DNA of 41,423 bases from Oscillospiraceae bacterium (GCA_022769365.1 JALEJO010000059.1:1-41423); one strand, 5' to 3'. Counted from the stretch's first letter, positions 1 to 8,412 are shown. Notes: generated from the sequence alone by a model not told the origin. A program made the numbers and translations.

Positions 1-130
1 ATCTTTACTAAAAAATTGTATCAAATATCATTATATAATAAAATGAAAAATTTGTCAAGTAAATATGCATCATAAAAAATAATAAATCAAAATTTATTTA
101 TAAAACATGTGTAAATTTGTCTTTATAAAA

Positions 131-159
131 CAAAAACCGCACCTAAAAAGATGCGGTTT
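131..159 (-). terminator. Intrinsic terminator of the SseB-like gene
   Basis: An 8-bp perfect stem (AAACCGCA at 134-141 with TGCGGTTT at 152-159) lies just after the stop of the SseB-like gene. On the minus strand it is followed by a U-rich run (TTTTTGTTTT). Bases 1-130 beyond it are very AT-rich, and I see no gene there. Confidence 0.8.
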
Positions 160-175
160 AAATTTTAACTTTACA

Positions 176-1066
176 TTAGTCTTTGTTTTCACTGTCTGTA
201 TTTGCGTCAGCATTTGCCTTTTCTTCTTCAGATTTCTTTTTAAGTTCTTCAAGACGCTGAGCAAAAACATCATCTGAATAGAATGGTTCATGAGTAAAAG
301 CAATCTGTCTTCCGACAGGTGCTTCGATAGGCATAAGACCTATAGGAGCTGTTGAATAAGGCTGAGCAATCTTACCAAGCTGATCAAAGATAACTTTTCT
401 TGCTTCATCTGAAACAGGTTCAAGATCAAGAACAAGGAAGAAACTCTTCATATTGTGGTCATCCTTGTTAACCATACCGAGTATGTAAGCACCGTGGATA
501 CTCTGTGTAACATCAAGAAATGCCTTATACTTATCAATAAGTTCCTGAGGATATTCTTTAAGATCAACAACATCCATATTTACTTTCTTTGTAGCCGGCT
601 GTTTGCCTTCTTTGCCTATTTCAGGGAGATTTATTCCCATTGCCTTAGCAAAAATAGGAGTTGGAACCATAAGGTTCATACCCTTAGGGTCAACAACGAT
701 TCCTCTCGCTTCAGGATTCTTATTAAGAAGAAGAGCACAATAATTTTCAAATGTAACAACAACAGGCTGTGTGTTCGGGTCATTATTCCACTTAAGAACT
801 TCGAGCCATTCTGTGAATGCAGGGAAAAAGTGTGTACCTTTCTGATCTTTTACAAGAATGAATTTAGCTTTTGTTTCATATTTTGAACCATCACTTAAAT
901 CAACATCTTCAGGTATATCTTCCATTATGACAGGTGCAATGAATTTAGCTTTTTTAAGAGCTTCAAACATTTTTTCTTCATTTAAAGGAGTTCTGTTTTC
1001 CTTCCATTCCTGAACAGCCATTTTAAGTTCAGGGTTTTTTATAGTAGGCTTTTTAAGCTGTGCCAA
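176..1066 (-). CDS. SseB-like protein (SseB N- and C-terminal domains)
   Basis: A protein of about 296 residues that reads as the SseB family, named after E. coli 'enhanced serine sensitivity'. Its biochemical role is not established. The N-terminal half (about 20-150) has the SseB pattern, with FFPAFTEWLEVLKW and a GIVVDPKG segment. The C-terminal half (about 170-270) carries the second SseB-type domain, ending in API-GLMPIEAPVGRQ-like sequence. The tail is charged and Glu/Asp-rich. There is no signal peptide or membrane segment, so it is probably cytosolic. A GTG 9 bases upstream lies inside the Shine-Dalgarno sequence (GAGGTGA). I therefore chose the TTG at 1064-1066, which sits five bases after AGGTGA. 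The gene is monocistronic, with its own promoter (1099-1127) and terminator (131-159). Confidence 0.75.
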   Translation of the reverse strand: MAQLKKPTIKNPELKMAVQEWKENRTPLNEEKMFEALKKAKFIAPVIMEDIPEDVDLSDGSKYETKAKFILVKDQKGTHFFPAFTEWLEVLKWNNDPNTQPVVVTFENYCALLLNKNPEARGIVVDPKGMNLMVPTPIFAKAMGINLPEIGKEGKQPATKKVNMDVVDLKEYPQELIDKYKAFLDVTQSIHGAYILGMVNKDDHNMKSFFLVLDLEPVSDEARKVIFDQLGKIAQPYSTAPIGLMPIEAPVGRQIAFTHEPFYSDDVFAQRLEELKKKSEEEKANADANTDSENKD

Positions 1067-1098
1067 TAATTTCACCTCATTTTTAAAATATTATATTC

Positions 1099-1127
1099 AT
1101 TATAACATATCTGAAAGTAAAAATCAA
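1099..1127 (-). promoter_or_regulatory. Sigma-A promoter of the SseB-like gene
   Basis: On the minus strand, TTGATT (1122-1127), a 17-base spacer and TATAAT (1099-1104) lie about 33 bases before the TTG start. Confidence 0.75.
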
Positions 1128-1149
1128 TAGTTAAATTAAAAAAACACAG

Positions 1150-1188
1150 AAAAAAACAGGGGAAACCGACAAACATCAATTTCTCCTG
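1150..1188 (-). terminator. Intrinsic terminator of rpmB
   Basis: A 9-bp stem with one mismatch (1157-1165 with 1180-1188) is followed on the minus strand by seven T residues, 36 bases past the rpmB stop. Confidence 0.65.
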
Positions 1189-1223
1189 ATTATTTCAACA
1201 CTATACGGGCATAATAAAATAAA

Positions 1224-1409
1224 TTATGCACGGTCAACCTTACCTGAACGCAGGCATCTTGTGCAAACGTAAATATGACAAGGACTACCCTTAACAATAG
1301 CCTTTACACGCTGTACATTTGGTTTCCATGTTCTGTTTGAACGCTTGTGTGAGTGTGAAACCTTGATACCGAAAGTTACACCCTTTCCGCAGATATCACA
1401 TTTAGCCAT
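1224..1409 (-). CDS. rpmB: 50S ribosomal protein L28
   Basis: A 61-residue L28 protein of the large ribosomal subunit. The zinc-binding type is visible from two cysteine pairs, CDIC near the N-terminus and CTRC near the C-terminus. The family signature HSHKRSNRTWKPNVQ lies in the middle. The start is ATG at 1407-1409, preceded by a strong AAGGAGGTG; an upstream in-frame extension to 1436 is leader. It is a single-gene unit with its own promoter (1503-1531) and terminator. Confidence 0.95.
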   Translation of the reverse strand: MAKCDICGKGVTFGIKVSHSHKRSNRTWKPNVQRVKAIVKGSPCHIYVCTRCLRSGKVDRA

Positions 1410-1502
1410 TCTGTGCACCTCCTTGAGTATATTCAAAATGTACTATATCTATTTACCAAATATCGTACTTATCTTTTGAACTTTAACAAACTAACATTTA
1501 AT

Positions 1503-1531
1503 ATTATATCAGATTTCAAAGTAAATTGCAA
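1503..1531 (-). promoter_or_regulatory. Sigma-A promoter of rpmB
   Basis: TTGCAA (1526-1531), 17 bases and TATAAT (1503-1508) on the minus strand. The stretch AAATCTGATATAATAT around the -10 recurs identically in the tuf promoter at 37013-37041. Within the 354-base gap 1410-1763 I see only this promoter and the divergent one at 1664-1692. Confidence 0.8.
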
Positions 1532-1663
1532 GTGTTTTTTTCTCAAAAAACCAATTTTATTTATTTTGTTATTTTTATTTGCTTATAACTATATTTTTTT
1601 GTTGAATTATATCAAATTCAAATGCTGTTAAGTGAAAAATTAGAAAAATTTACCCCTAAACTA

Positions 1664-1692
1664 TTGAATTTACTTGTCTTTTATAGTATAAT
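1664..1692 (+). promoter_or_regulatory. Sigma-A promoter of the M50-scpAB-rluB operon
   Basis: TTGAAT (1664-1669), 17 bases and TATAAT (1687-1692), 71 bases before the protease start. It faces away from the rpmB promoter. Confidence 0.75.
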
Positions 1693-1763
1693 TAAGTCTG
1701 ATTACTATTATATAAAAGCTGCTGTAAAATCAGTGGCAACATTAAAGAAAGGTAAAAAATATT

Positions 1764-2420
1764 ATGAATGTTGCAGTATTTATAAAGTATTTTGCAAGAA
1801 TACTTACTGTTTTTCTTATTCTTCCTCTTCACGAATGTGCCCATGCATGGGTTGCAAAAAAAATGGGAGATGATACAGCTTCTCTTTCAGGAAGAATAAC
1901 CGTAAATCCCCTTGCACACATTGACATAATAGGTTGTATACTTATTGTACTTACGGGATTCGGTTGGGCAAAACCTGTTCCTATCAATCCATCAAGAATG
2001 AAAGACAGTCGTCTTGGAATAACTTTAACAGCACTTGCAGGACCTGTTTCAAATCTTCTTGCAGCATTTGTTATGATGGTTGTATTGCAGATTTTATATG
2101 GTCTTGGTGTTTTTGAATTAAGCACTAGTATGTCTTATCTTCTCCTTTTGCTTAAATTTTTCGTTCAGGTAAATATAGGACTTGCAGTTTTCAATCTCAT
2201 TCCTATTCCACCTCTTGACGGTGATAAAGTTTTAAGCTATTTTACGCCATGGAAATATAAAATGTGGATGCAGCAGCATCAGCAGATAATTTCTATAGTA
2301 TTTCTTATAATACTTGTAACAGGAATTTTATCAACGCCGCTTGGCTGGATAGACAGTAAAATATATACATTTTTCTACAAAATAACAAAATGGATTCCAA
2401 TTGTTTTAGGTGCAAAATAA
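1764..2420 (+). CDS. Site-2 protease family (M50) membrane metalloprotease
   Basis: A 218-residue integral membrane protein of the site-2/M50 zinc protease family, which cleaves substrates within the membrane. The zinc motif HECAH (HExxH; His23, Glu24, His27) sits in the first membrane segment. The third ligand motif, NLIPIPPLDGDK, has its Asp at 152. About four to five hydrophobic segments are visible. No PDZ domain is present, so it belongs to the short YwhC-like group rather than RseP/SpoIVFB with extra domains. It heads a plus-strand operon, and its TAA is followed directly by the scpA ATG. The substrate is unknown. Confidence 0.9.
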   Translation: MNVAVFIKYFARILTVFLILPLHECAHAWVAKKMGDDTASLSGRITVNPLAHIDIIGCILIVLTGFGWAKPVPINPSRMKDSRLGITLTALAGPVSNLLAAFVMMVVLQILYGLGVFELSTSMSYLLLLLKFFVQVNIGLAVFNLIPIPPLDGDKVLSYFTPWKYKMWMQQHQQIISIVFLIILVTGILSTPLGWIDSKIYTFFYKITKWIPIVLGAK

Positions 2421-3152
2421 ATGGAAAAACTTTCATTTCATCTTGAAGTTTTTGACGGACCTCTTGACCTTCTTCTGCATCTTATAACAAAGCACAAACT
2501 CAATATTTATGATATTGAAATATCAAAATTACTTGAACAATATCTTGAATATATCGATATGTACAGTAAAACAGATATGGAACTTGCAGGAGAATTTCTT
2601 GAAATGGCTGCAAGACTTATCTATATAAAAACTGTTTCACTTCTTCCAAAAACGGAGGAAGCAAAAAAGGAAAAGGAAGCACTTCAAGGTGACCTTATTG
2701 AATATTCTATATGTAAACAGATGGCTGCAAAGCTTTTAGAAAAATATGTTGGTGATGATATCTTTGTAAGACAGCCGACACAAATAAAAGTTACACAGAC
2801 ATATTCACGTTTTCACGATAAAATTGAACTGGTTTATGCTTATCTTGCAGTAAATAAGCGTCCTCAGGAAGAAAAAATGCGTATTCTTGCGGAACAAAAA
2901 GTTAAAAATGTTGTTTCGGAAAAACCTGTTTCTGTTTTTTCAAAGGTATACAGTCTTATGAAAAATCTTTATAGTTCAAAAACAGTATTTATAAATGACC
3001 TTTATAAAGATTTAAAAGACAAAAGTTCAAGAATAGCAATGTTTCTTGCTATTCTCGAACTTACAAAAAAAGGCAGAATTTTAATAAGTGAAAACGGAAC
3101 AGAACTTTACTTAAAGCGTGAACGCAAAAAAAGGAGTGTTAAAAATGGCTGA
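2421..3152 (+). CDS. scpA: Segregation and condensation protein A
   Basis: A 243-residue ScpA, the kleisin of the SMC-ScpAB condensin complex that organises and segregates the chromosome. The N-terminal kleisin signature is clear: FHLEVFDGPLDLLLHLI, then a helical segment with FLEMAARLIYIKT. The C-terminal winged-helix part contains AMFLAILELTKKGRI. The ATG follows the stop of the protease gene with no gap, and the 3' end overlaps scpB by 8 bases, so translation of the three genes is probably coupled. Confidence 0.96.
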   Translation: MEKLSFHLEVFDGPLDLLLHLITKHKLNIYDIEISKLLEQYLEYIDMYSKTDMELAGEFLEMAARLIYIKTVSLLPKTEEAKKEKEALQGDLIEYSICKQMAAKLLEKYVGDDIFVRQPTQIKVTQTYSRFHDKIELVYAYLAVNKRPQEEKMRILAEQKVKNVVSEKPVSVFSKVYSLMKNLYSSKTVFINDLYKDLKDKSSRIAMFLAILELTKKGRILISENGTELYLKRERKKRSVKNG

Positions 3153-3699
3153 TAACAGCGTTATTTCAGCGGTTGAGGCTGTTTTGTTTGCTTGCGGAGA
3201 ACCTGTTGAAATAAGCCGCCTTGCATATGCTGCTGAAACGGAAGAATTTGAAATTCCAAATATAATTGATGCACTTAATAAACGGTATAGTGATTCAAAA
3301 AGTGCATTAAATGTTCTGAAACTTGGAAATTCCTATCAGATTGCAACAAGAAAAGATTTTTCAAGAAATGTGAAACTTGCACTTGAAGCAAAAAAAAATA
3401 CTCCGCTCTCAAATGCGGCAATGGAAGTTTTGACAATTATTGCCTATAATCAGCCTGTTTCAAAAAGTTTTATATCCCATGTTCGAGGAATTGAAAGCGG
3501 AAGTGTTGTAAATTCTCTTGTTGAAAGAGAACTTCTTGAAGAGGCAGGCAGACTTGATGTTCCGGGAAAGCCTATAGCATACAAAACAACAGATGTATTT
3601 CTAAGGTGTTTCGGACTTGAAAGCATTGATGACCTTGACCCTATACCGAATATGGTTCAAAATGGCGAAAATTCCGATGAAAACACAGAAGAAAACTGA
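3145..3699 (+). CDS. scpB: Segregation and condensation protein B
   Basis: A 184-residue ScpB, which dimerises and binds the ScpA kleisin in the SMC complex. Two winged-helix domains are recognisable: VISAVEAVLFACGEPVEI at the start, and MEVLTIIAYNQPVSKSFISHVRG in the second half, followed by the GRLDVPGKPIAYKTT signature. The start ATG at 3145 has AAGGAG nine bases upstream and lies inside the scpA end. A further in-frame upstream ATG at 3118 lies within scpA and lacks a good ribosome-binding site. Confidence 0.96.
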   Translation: MADNSVISAVEAVLFACGEPVEISRLAYAAETEEFEIPNIIDALNKRYSDSKSALNVLKLGNSYQIATRKDFSRNVKLALEAKKNTPLSNAAMEVLTIIAYNQPVSKSFISHVRGIESGSVVNSLVERELLEEAGRLDVPGKPIAYKTTDVFLRCFGLESIDDLDPIPNMVQNGENSDENTEEN

Positions 3700-3723
3700 A
3701 TGATTTTTTGAAAGGACGGTTAA

Positions 3724-4953
3724 ATGAAGATTTTTCTTATCATAATTGCATTTCTGCTTTTTTTAACCGTTATTCCTTTCAGACTGCATTGTTTTTTTTC
3801 AGACAGCGGAAACAGAATTATAGTATCATTTTTGGGAATAAGATTTTATAATTCAAAAAGAAATGCAAACAAAGGTTCTGAAGATAATGAAGATGATTCA
3901 GATGATGAAGATGACAAAAAAAATTCTGATTCAATAAAAAAAGAAAAACAAGCAGAAAAAGAAAAGAAAAATACTGATAAATCAGACAAAAACAAGCATA
4001 AAAAGAAAAAGACGGAAGATAATAACAATAAAACATCTGATGATGAAGATGATGGCATTCTTTCAAAGTTTTCTGATATGCTGCTTGAAGAACCTGAAAT
4101 ATTAAAATATTCTCTGGTAAAATTTTTTAAAGCGATAGGAAAACTTTTAAAAGGTATTCCTTTAAAGAAAATTTATGTAAATATCGGTGCGGGCGGTGAA
4201 GATGCATATGAAGCCGCTATGAACTATGTATTTTTCAACCGGCTTGTATGGTGCAGTCTTGGATTTGTTTCATCTCTGACAAGTGTCAGCAAAAAGAAAA
4301 TAAAAATCTATCCGATATTTCAGGAAGATATTACTTTATATAAAGTCAGCTTTACAGCAGATTTGAAAATATGCAATATTATAGCTGTTCTCATTTTTGC
4401 AGCAATTGAATATATTAAGATTTTAAATTGGATAAAAACAGGCAAAAAGCCTGATGATGTAAAAAATATAAATATAAATGAAAAGGAGTTTGCTATGAGT
4501 GAAAATAATAACAAAGTAAGCGATATTATGGGCGTTACTATGGAAAAAATAAGAGAAATGGTTGACGTTAACACAATTATCGGAAGCCCTGTACAAGCAG
4601 GCGAAAATATTACTATTATACCTGTTTCAAAAGTTTCATACGGTTTTGGTTCAGGCGGTTCTGACCTTCCTGTTAAAAACACAACAAAAGAACTTTTTGG
4701 CGGCGGTGCAGGTGCAGGCGTTTCAATTAAACCTATCGGTTTTATTGTTGTAAATAATGATGATGTTAAATTTATTCAGGTTGCTGAAGAATATAAAACA
4801 TCAAATTCTGTTATTGATATGATACCAGGAATTGTTGATTCATTCTCAGGAATATTCTCAAAGGATAAATCTGAACAGAGTTCAAAGAAAAACAAAAAAT
4901 CAAAAAAAGAAAAGAAAAGTCAGGTAACTGAAGAAACTATTGTTGAAGAATAG
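3724..4953 (+). CDS. DUF2953 domain protein fused in frame to GerW/YtfJ-type spore protein
   Basis: A single 409-codon frame holds what are normally two adjacent genes. Residues 1-20 are a membrane anchor. Residues 50-112 are a charged low-complexity linker rich in Asp, Glu and Lys. Residues of about 115-240 match DUF2953 (YtfI-like), including KKIYVNIGAGGEDAYEAA. From residue 258 the sequence is the GerW/YtfJ family: VSDIMGVTMEKIREMVDV, IGSPVQ, IIPVSKVSYGFGSGG and GGGAGAGVSIKPIGF. No stop separates the parts. An AAGGAG with a well-spaced ATG at 4495 would also allow a free 152-residue GerW. The GerW family is linked to spore germination, but the role here is inferred only. The C-terminal tail is Lys-rich. 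Confidence 0.8.
   Translation: MKIFLIIIAFLLFLTVIPFRLHCFFSDSGNRIIVSFLGIRFYNSKRNANKGSEDNEDDSDDEDDKKNSDSIKKEKQAEKEKKNTDKSDKNKHKKKKTEDNNNKTSDDEDDGILSKFSDMLLEEPEILKYSLVKFFKAIGKLLKGIPLKKIYVNIGAGGEDAYEAAMNYVFFNRLVWCSLGFVSSLTSVSKKKIKIYPIFQEDITLYKVSFTADLKICNIIAVLIFAAIEYIKILNWIKTGKKPDDVKNININEKEFAMSENNNKVSDIMGVTMEKIREMVDVNTIIGSPVQAGENITIIPVSKVSYGFGSGGSDLPVKNTTKELFGGGAGAGVSIKPIGFIVVNNDDVKFIQVAEEYKTSNSVIDMIPGIVDSFSGIFSKDKSEQSSKKNKKSKKEKKSQVTEETIVEE
4495..4953 (+). CDS. Possible internal start: free GerW/YtfJ-type protein
   Basis: Nested in the fusion frame, ATG at 4495 (MSENNNKVSDIMG) is preceded by AAAAGGAG with a six-base spacer, the arrangement expected of an independent gene start. It would give a 152-residue GerW-family protein, the normal family length. 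Whether the cell makes the fusion, the short form or both cannot be told from sequence. Confidence 0.55.
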   Translation: MSENNNKVSDIMGVTMEKIREMVDVNTIIGSPVQAGENITIIPVSKVSYGFGSGGSDLPVKNTTKELFGGGAGAGVSIKPIGFIVVNNDDVKFIQVAEEYKTSNSVIDMIPGIVDSFSGIFSKDKSEQSSKKNKKSKKEKKSQVTEETIVEE

Positions 4954-5019
4954 TCTATAGTAATTCTTACAGGCATACACTTTATATAATTATACTTTAA
5001 ATTATATGGAGTGATATTT

Positions 5020-6075
5020 ATGTGTTTTTTGAAAAAAATTTTTCCGTTTTTATTTTTTGGTGTAATACTTCTGAATACAGAAAATGTTCCTGCATTTGCT
5101 GAAAATCTGCCTGAAACAACAGCAAAAGGCTGTGTTTTAACAGATGCAGCAACAGGACAAATTATTTATGGAAAAAATGAAAATGAAAAACTTCCTATGG
5201 CAAGCACAACAAAAATTATGACTGTTTTGCTCTGCCTTGAAAGCGGAGAACTTGATAAAGAGTTTGTGGTTGACAGCGAAGCAATTAAAACAGAAGGGTC
5301 TTCTATGGGACTTCAGGAGGGCGATATTGTAACGAAACGCTCTCTTTGTTACGGAATGCTTTTGCCATCGGGAAATGACGCTGCAAACGCTGCTGCGGTT
5401 GCCTGCGGTGGAAGTATTGAAAATTTTGCTTTGATGATGAATAAAAAAGCTGCTGAACTCGGACTTGAAAAAACTTTTTTTGTCACGCCGTCAGGTCTTG
5501 AAGGAATAGGACATGGTTCATCAGCTTATGATATGGCAGTACTCGCATCTGCTGCACTTAAAAACAAAGACTTTGCCGAAATGTGCAGTTGTGAGAAAAA
5601 AACGCTGAAATTCGGCAATCCGCCATACGAAAGAACTTTATATAACACAAATAAACTTCTTACTATGTATGACGGAGTAAATGGTGTTAAAACAGGCTTT
5701 ACAGATGAGGCAGGAAGATGCCTTGTTTCGTCCTGTGAAAAAAATGGTGTGACACTTATATGTGTTACTTTAAACGACAAAAATGACTGGAATGAACATA
5801 TGGCTTTATATGACTATGGATTTTCAGCCGTTCAAAAAGATAAATTAACAGCTGAAAAAGTTACTGTCTGTGATGCTGAAAGCGGAAAAAACTTTGATAT
5901 TTCACCTGAAAACAGTATCACTTATGGCAAACTTGAAAACAGCAATGCAAAAACAGATACAATTTATGAAACAAGACCTTTTATTTATAAATCTGATGAA
6001 AACAATTCAAACGGAAAAGTAAATTTCTTTTTTAATGGCAAAAAAATTGGTGAGTCGGAACTTGTTTCAAAATAA
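5020..6075 (+). CDS. D-alanyl-D-alanine carboxypeptidase (S11 family penicillin-binding protein)
   Basis: A 351-residue exported D,D-carboxypeptidase that trims the terminal D-Ala from peptidoglycan stem peptides. An N-terminal signal peptide (FLKKIFPFLFFGVILLNT, cleavage near AFA-EN) is followed by the three active-site motifs: STTK (Ser62, Lys65), SGN (117-119) and KTG (224-226). A C-terminal beta domain follows. The start ATG at 5020 is five bases after GGAGTGA; an in-frame GTG at 5011 lies inside that ribosome-binding site. The neighbourhood (scpA-scpB-...-carboxypeptidase-...-rluB) matches the B. subtilis dacB region. No spmA or spmB lies between it and rluB. Confidence 0.92.
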   Translation: MCFLKKIFPFLFFGVILLNTENVPAFAENLPETTAKGCVLTDAATGQIIYGKNENEKLPMASTTKIMTVLLCLESGELDKEFVVDSEAIKTEGSSMGLQEGDIVTKRSLCYGMLLPSGNDAANAAAVACGGSIENFALMMNKKAAELGLEKTFFVTPSGLEGIGHGSSAYDMAVLASAALKNKDFAEMCSCEKKTLKFGNPPYERTLYNTNKLLTMYDGVNGVKTGFTDEAGRCLVSSCEKNGVTLICVTLNDKNDWNEHMALYDYGFSAVQKDKLTAEKVTVCDAESGKNFDISPENSITYGKLENSNAKTDTIYETRPFIYKSDENNSNGKVNFFFNGKKIGESELVSK

Positions 6076-6099
6076 AAGGATTTTTAAAACGGAGGAAAT

Positions 6100-6831
6100 A
6101 TGGCAGATATAAGAATACAAAAATTACTTGCTGATGCAGGTGTCTGTTCAAGAAGAAAAGCGGAAGAACTTATTTCACAAGGACGTGTTACCTGTAACGG
6201 AAATGTTGTCGGTATCGGCGATAAAGCTTCTGTTAAAGACAGACTTGAGGTCGACGGCAAAATGGTTCGTCAGGTAAGAAACAGAAAATTTGTTTACATA
6301 ATGCTTAATAAACCAAGAGGATACGTTACAACAACATCAGATGAACTTGAAAGAAAATGTGTTATGGATTTGCTTGACGGTGTTGAAGAAAGGGTTTTCC
6401 CTGTTGGAAGACTTGACAGAAACTCAGAAGGACTTTTACTTCTCACAAATGACGGCAATTTTGCAAACAGCATAACTCACCCAAGCAAGCACATTTCAAA
6501 GACTTATCGTGTTACAACTCACCCAAGAGCTACCGGACAACAGCTTATTGAAATGAGTAAACCTATTGTAATTGACGGTCGTCAGACTGAACCGGCATCT
6601 GTTGTTGTTAAAACTCAGGAAGAAAACAGAACAGTTATGCTTGTAACAATTCACGAAGGAAGAAACAGACAGATAAGAAGACTTTGCGAAAATGCAGGTC
6701 TTGAAGTTGCAAGACTCAGAAGAATAAGCATAGGTCCTCTTAAACTCGGTATGCTTAAACCCGGTGCATACAGAGAACTTACTGCCGAAGAATTAAGAGC
6801 AATAAGAACTGCAATAGGCGGAAAACAGTAA
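6100..6831 (+). CDS. rluB: 23S rRNA pseudouridine synthase, RluB/RsuA family
   Basis: A 243-residue pseudouridine synthase that converts a uridine in rRNA to pseudouridine. An S4 RNA-binding domain occupies residues 3-50 (RIQKLLADAGVCSRRKAEEL). The catalytic domain carries GRLDRNSEGLLLLTNDG with the catalytic Asp106, and the late motif EGRNRQIRRLCE typical of RluB, RluE, RluF and RsuA. The ATG follows GGAGG by 8 bases. It is the last gene of the operon that begins at 1764. Substrate assignment to 23S rRNA (RluB) follows the usual Firmicutes annotation. Confidence 0.93.
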   Translation: MADIRIQKLLADAGVCSRRKAEELISQGRVTCNGNVVGIGDKASVKDRLEVDGKMVRQVRNRKFVYIMLNKPRGYVTTTSDELERKCVMDLLDGVEERVFPVGRLDRNSEGLLLLTNDGNFANSITHPSKHISKTYRVTTHPRATGQQLIEMSKPIVIDGRQTEPASVVVKTQEENRTVMLVTIHEGRNRQIRRLCENAGLEVARLRRISIGPLKLGMLKPGAYRELTAEELRAIRTAIGGKQ

Positions 6832-6840
6832 TTAAAATAA

Positions 6841-6877
6841 AGGTTTAGAATGTCAGCAAAGCCGATGTTCTAAACCT
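6841..6877. other. Long hairpin in the rluB-carboxyltransferase gap
   Basis: Fourteen consecutive pairs (6841-6854 with 6864-6877, two G-U on the RNA) close a nine-base loop. On the plus strand the nearest T run is eight bases further on and short. On the minus strand a T-rich run follows directly. It may end the rluB transcript, but it is not a classic plus-strand terminator. Confidence 0.5.
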
Positions 6878-6966
6878 ATCCACTGTTTTCTAAAGGCAGT
6901 TGTAACTTAATTATGGTTATTTTTGTGCCTAAATTCTTAACATTATAAAAAAATTAATCTGGACAC

Positions 6967-6995
6967 TTGAAAAACAGAAAAAAAAGTTGTATAAT
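6967..6995 (+). promoter_or_regulatory. Sigma-A promoter of the biotin-enzyme operon
   Basis: TTGAAA (6967-6972), 17 bases and a perfect TATAAT (6990-6995), 41 bases before the carboxyltransferase start. Confidence 0.85.
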
Positions 6996-7036
6996 ATAGA
7001 TATGTATATTAGTTTTGTAGGAAGGATTAAATCGTT

Positions 7037-8359
7037 ATGCAAATCGAAAAAAATTTGAATAGTCAGGCAAGAAAACGTCTTGAACTCTTGTTTGACGACA
7101 GTGAATATACTGAAATTGGTTCTTATGTAAAAGAAAAGGATAATTTAACAGGTGTTATTACTGCTTTTGGTGAAGTTTATGGCACTCCTGTTTATGCTTT
7201 TTCTCAGGATAAGACTGTTGAAAACGGTGCTGTTGGTACAGCACAAGCTGAAAAAATTAAAAATATTTTTGAACTTGCCGCTAAAACAGGTGTTCCGGTT
7301 GTAGGAATACATGATTCTAACGGTGCATTTATTGACGGAAGTGCCAAGTCACTCTCTGCATATGGTGAAATGCTTAATGTTTCATCTCAGATTTCAGGCG
7401 TTGTTCCTCAGATTTCTGTTATTGCAGGTTCATGTGTCGGCTGTGCGGCTCTTCTTGCAGCTTCATCTGATTTTATCATTATGTCTGAAAACGGCGAAAT
7501 TGGTATGAATACTCTTTGTGAAAAAAGCGACAAAACAAAGCTTGTAAGTGCTGTTTGCAAGAGTGATGAAGATGCTATAAATAAAACAAGAGATCTAATA
7601 AGCCTTTTACCTATGAACAACCTTGAAGGCCCTCACGTTCAGGTATTTAGTGAACCTGCCGCTGAATATATAGGCGACTTTGCAGGTATTGCTTCGGCCG
7701 TTTGTGATGCAAACAGTGTTGTTGAACTTTCTGAAAACACAGGTAAGGCTTCATATACTGCACTTGCAACAATAAGCGGACAGACTGTCGGCATTGTTGC
7801 AACAAATAAAACAAACGATAAACTCACAAGCGAAGATACTTCAAAAATTGCTCGTTTTGTAAGAACTTGTGATGCTTTCGCTCTCCCTGTTATTACTTTC
7901 GTTGATACAGAAGGTTTCGACAAGGAAGGAATTGACGGAGTAAAGGCTTTAACTCAGCTTTCTGCTTCATACAGCGAAGCTACAACAGCCAAGATTTCAA
8001 TTATCACAGGCAAATGCATTGGTTCTTCATTCATTGCACTCGCAGGCAAGAATGTAAGTGCTGACTTTACTTTTGCTTTTGAAAATGCTTCAATTGCACC
8101 TATGGAACCTCTTGCTGCTGTTGAATTCTTATGGCACGACAAACTTGCCGGTGCTGCTGACATCACAGCCAAGAGAAATGAACTTGCAGATGAATACTTA
8201 TCAACTCTTGCAAGTGCTGAAAGTGCTGCAAATGACGGTGCTGTTGACGATATAATCGCACCTGCTGACACAAGAAGCACTATTGTTTCTGCTCTCCAGA
8301 TGCTCGAAGGCAAGAGAGTTCAGAAGCTCCCTAAGAAGCACAATAACATTCCTTTCTGA
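7037..8359 (+). CDS. Carboxyltransferase (12S transcarboxylase/decarboxylase alpha-type), divergent
   Basis: A 440-residue crotonase-fold carboxyltransferase of the family that includes methylmalonyl-CoA carboxyltransferase 12S, MmdA, PccB and GcdA. The two halves of the duplicated domain can be seen: ISGVVPQISVIAGSCVGCAALLAASSDFI (about 119-147) and CDAFALPVITFVDTEGF with ITGKCIGSS (about 278-332). The C-terminus, KLPKKHNNIPF, is typical. It is shorter than the usual roughly 510 residues. The glycine-rich oxyanion sites differ from the common GPCAGGAVYSPA and RKAYGGAY forms. It is followed by a biotin carrier and an OadA-like subunit, so it probably handles the acyl-CoA half-reaction. The acyl-CoA substrate is not determined by the sequence. 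The ATG follows AGGAAGGA. Confidence 0.8.
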   Translation: MQIEKNLNSQARKRLELLFDDSEYTEIGSYVKEKDNLTGVITAFGEVYGTPVYAFSQDKTVENGAVGTAQAEKIKNIFELAAKTGVPVVGIHDSNGAFIDGSAKSLSAYGEMLNVSSQISGVVPQISVIAGSCVGCAALLAASSDFIIMSENGEIGMNTLCEKSDKTKLVSAVCKSDEDAINKTRDLISLLPMNNLEGPHVQVFSEPAAEYIGDFAGIASAVCDANSVVELSENTGKASYTALATISGQTVGIVATNKTNDKLTSEDTSKIARFVRTCDAFALPVITFVDTEGFDKEGIDGVKALTQLSASYSEATTAKISIITGKCIGSSFIALAGKNVSADFTFAFENASIAPMEPLAAVEFLWHDKLAGAADITAKRNELADEYLSTLASAESAANDGAVDDIIAPADTRSTIVSALQMLEGKRVQKLPKKHNNIPF

Positions 8360-8412
8360 TTTTAAATCAGATTTTAATACAATAAAAATATTTTGAATGG
8401 TGGTATATAATC

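Noticed and set aside
1..130. Coding sequence at the left edge
   Set aside because: The only frame crossing it (94-303, minus) has no motif, runs antisense or out of frame into the SseB-like gene, and crosses its terminator.
1413..1873. Small plus-strand frames between rpmB and the protease gene
   Set aside because: They are hydrophobic low-complexity readings of AT-rich intergenic DNA without ribosome-binding sites. The region holds the two divergent promoters instead.
1829..2125. Minus-strand frame inside the M50 protease gene
   Set aside because: Antisense shadow of a clearly coding gene; no family motif and no ribosome-binding site.
3724..4953. Frameshifted or broken DUF2953 gene
   Set aside because: The frame is open and in phase throughout, and both domains keep their conserved segments, so a fusion is the better reading, although a lost stop cannot be excluded.
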